Assembly: GCA_017412025.1 (NCBI GenBank)
Contig: JAFQOY010000208.1
Span: forward strand, 1-12,788
Source of the DNA: Clostridia bacterium
Lineage (GTDB): Bacteria; Bacillota_A; Clostridia; Christensenellales; Aristaeellaceae
DNA: 12,788 bases
Direction of reading: 5' to 3'
Of the stretch, positions 12,354 through 12,788 are shown in pieces; within the stretch, counting starts at the first letter, position 1; the number at the start of each line of letters is the position of its first letter. The translations under genes and the position numbers were made by a program. The notes below the pieces were generated by a model that did not search any database, was not told the DNA's origin, and saw nothing but the letters and a program-made list of their open reading frames with translations.

Positions 12354-12386
12354 GCGCTTGACTGTTTGAGGCGCTTGACGTATAAT
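12354..12386 (+). promoter_or_regulatory. Near-consensus promoter of the YhcH-family gene with a direct repeat
   Basis: TTGACT (12358-12363) and TATAAT (12381-12386) are 17 bp apart, the best sigma-A match on the plus strand. The nonamer GCGCTTGAC occurs twice (12354-12362 and 12371-12379), once over the -35 box and once in the spacer just before the -10. Such a pair could be an operator. The predicted start is about 25 nt before the TTG start codon. Confidence 0.75.
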
Positions 12387-12417
12387 AAAAAAAGGCTGAT
12401 AAGGAGGCGTATCCGAT

Positions 12418-12788
12418 TTGATTATCGATCGTATTGAAGAGCAGGAGCGCTATTACGCGATCCATCCCGATATGGAGCTGGCCTTTGCCTTCCTGGCGGA
12501 GGCTCCGGATCTGGAGTGCGGCCGTTACGAGCTGGAAAACGGTTTGTTTGCCACGGTTTCCGAGGGCGATACCGTTCAGCTGGAGCAGGGCCGCATCGAG
12601 GCGCACCGCAAGTACATCGACCTGCAGTACTGCATTTCCGGCGGAGAGCGCATGTCCTGGGCGCACATTCAGGAGCTGAACCTCCAGGAGGAAGACGCTG
12701 AGCACGACTGCTACTTCTATGTCGGCAAGTCTACGGCGATGTCCATCCGTCCGGGCATGTTCTACATCATGTTCCCCAGCGACGGCCA
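12418..12788 (+). CDS. YhcH/YjgK/YiaL (DUF386) family protein, 3' partial
   Basis: This is a small cupin-like metal-binding protein; the family includes E. coli NanQ/YhcH (sialic acid anomer conversion), YiaL and the EbgC subunit of beta-galactosidase. The frame starts at a TTG (12418) with AAGGAGG ending 10 nt upstream and remains open for 123 codons to the window end. The family motif EAHRKYIDLQY (61-71) supplies the His and Asp typical of the metal site, followed by SGGERM, and the C-terminal MFYIMFPSDG, which should continue as the conserved His. About 25-30 residues are missing. No ATG start is available before codon 19. It has its own strong promoter. A role on sialic acid would fit the NanA-like gene 7 kb away, but many members act on other sugars. 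Confidence 0.88.
   Translation, partial: MIIDRIEEQERYYAIHPDMELAFAFLAEAPDLECGRYELENGLFATVSEGDTVQLEQGRIEAHRKYIDLQYCISGGERMSWAHIQELNLQEEDAEHDCYFYVGKSTAMSIRPGMFYIMFPSDG

Overview
The window comes from the chromosome of a GC-rich, endospore-forming member of the Bacillota, most likely a gut-type clostridium (class Clostridia). A complete GerA/GerB/GerC spore germinant receptor operon points to a spore former. Strong Shine-Dalgarno sites, sigma-A type promoters, and clostridial families (DUF3842, DUF6809, RtcB, DppA, YhcH) agree with that. No rRNA, tRNA, CRISPR array or full insertion sequence is visible. Gene names rest on motifs read by eye; no database search was possible.

Layout. (1) 1-3609, plus strand: gerA (5' end outside the window), gerB and gerC, overlapping and co-translated. 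(2) 3634-5305, plus: an extended -10 promoter, a HAD-IB phosphatase, a hairpin-rich leader, a NanA-like aldolase, and a strong terminator. (3) 5314-6803: a markedly AT-richer accessory block. It holds a small protein gene interrupted or ended by an in-frame TGA, two tandem paralogous XRE regulators, four TCAC-N8-GTGA palindromes, two rightward promoters whose 17-bp spacers are filled by those palindromes, and a MITE-like palindromic repeat. (4) 6804-7188, plus: a DUF6809-type gene followed immediately by a large three-way-junction inverted repeat. (5) 7278-10739, minus: rtcB on its own promoter, then a deoD-ybaK-dppA operon with a near-consensus promoter, a palindrome in the 5' leader and a terminator. 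(6) 10778-12326, plus: a membrane-anchored SGNH-like protein and a DUF3842 protein under one promoter. (7) 12358-12788, plus: a strong promoter and the 5' part of a YhcH/YjgK/YiaL gene.

How the parts work together. The ger genes encode the inner-membrane receptor that senses germinants. The NanA-like aldolase and the distant YhcH-family protein could both act on sialic acid or related sugars, but they are about 7 kb apart on separate promoters. The deoD-ybaK-dppA operon groups purine nucleoside salvage, editing of mischarged tRNA, and D-peptide hydrolysis.

The most interesting part is the accessory block. The two XRE proteins have the same recognition-helix core and probably bind the shared TCAC-N8-GTGA sites. 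One controlled promoter points into xre2 as antisense, and another points into sequence now occupied by repeats. The simplest reading is a duplicated repressor/operator module whose original divergent target is lost, with a possible leftover antisense circuit. The large inverted repeat at 7086-7188 is a second unexplained element.
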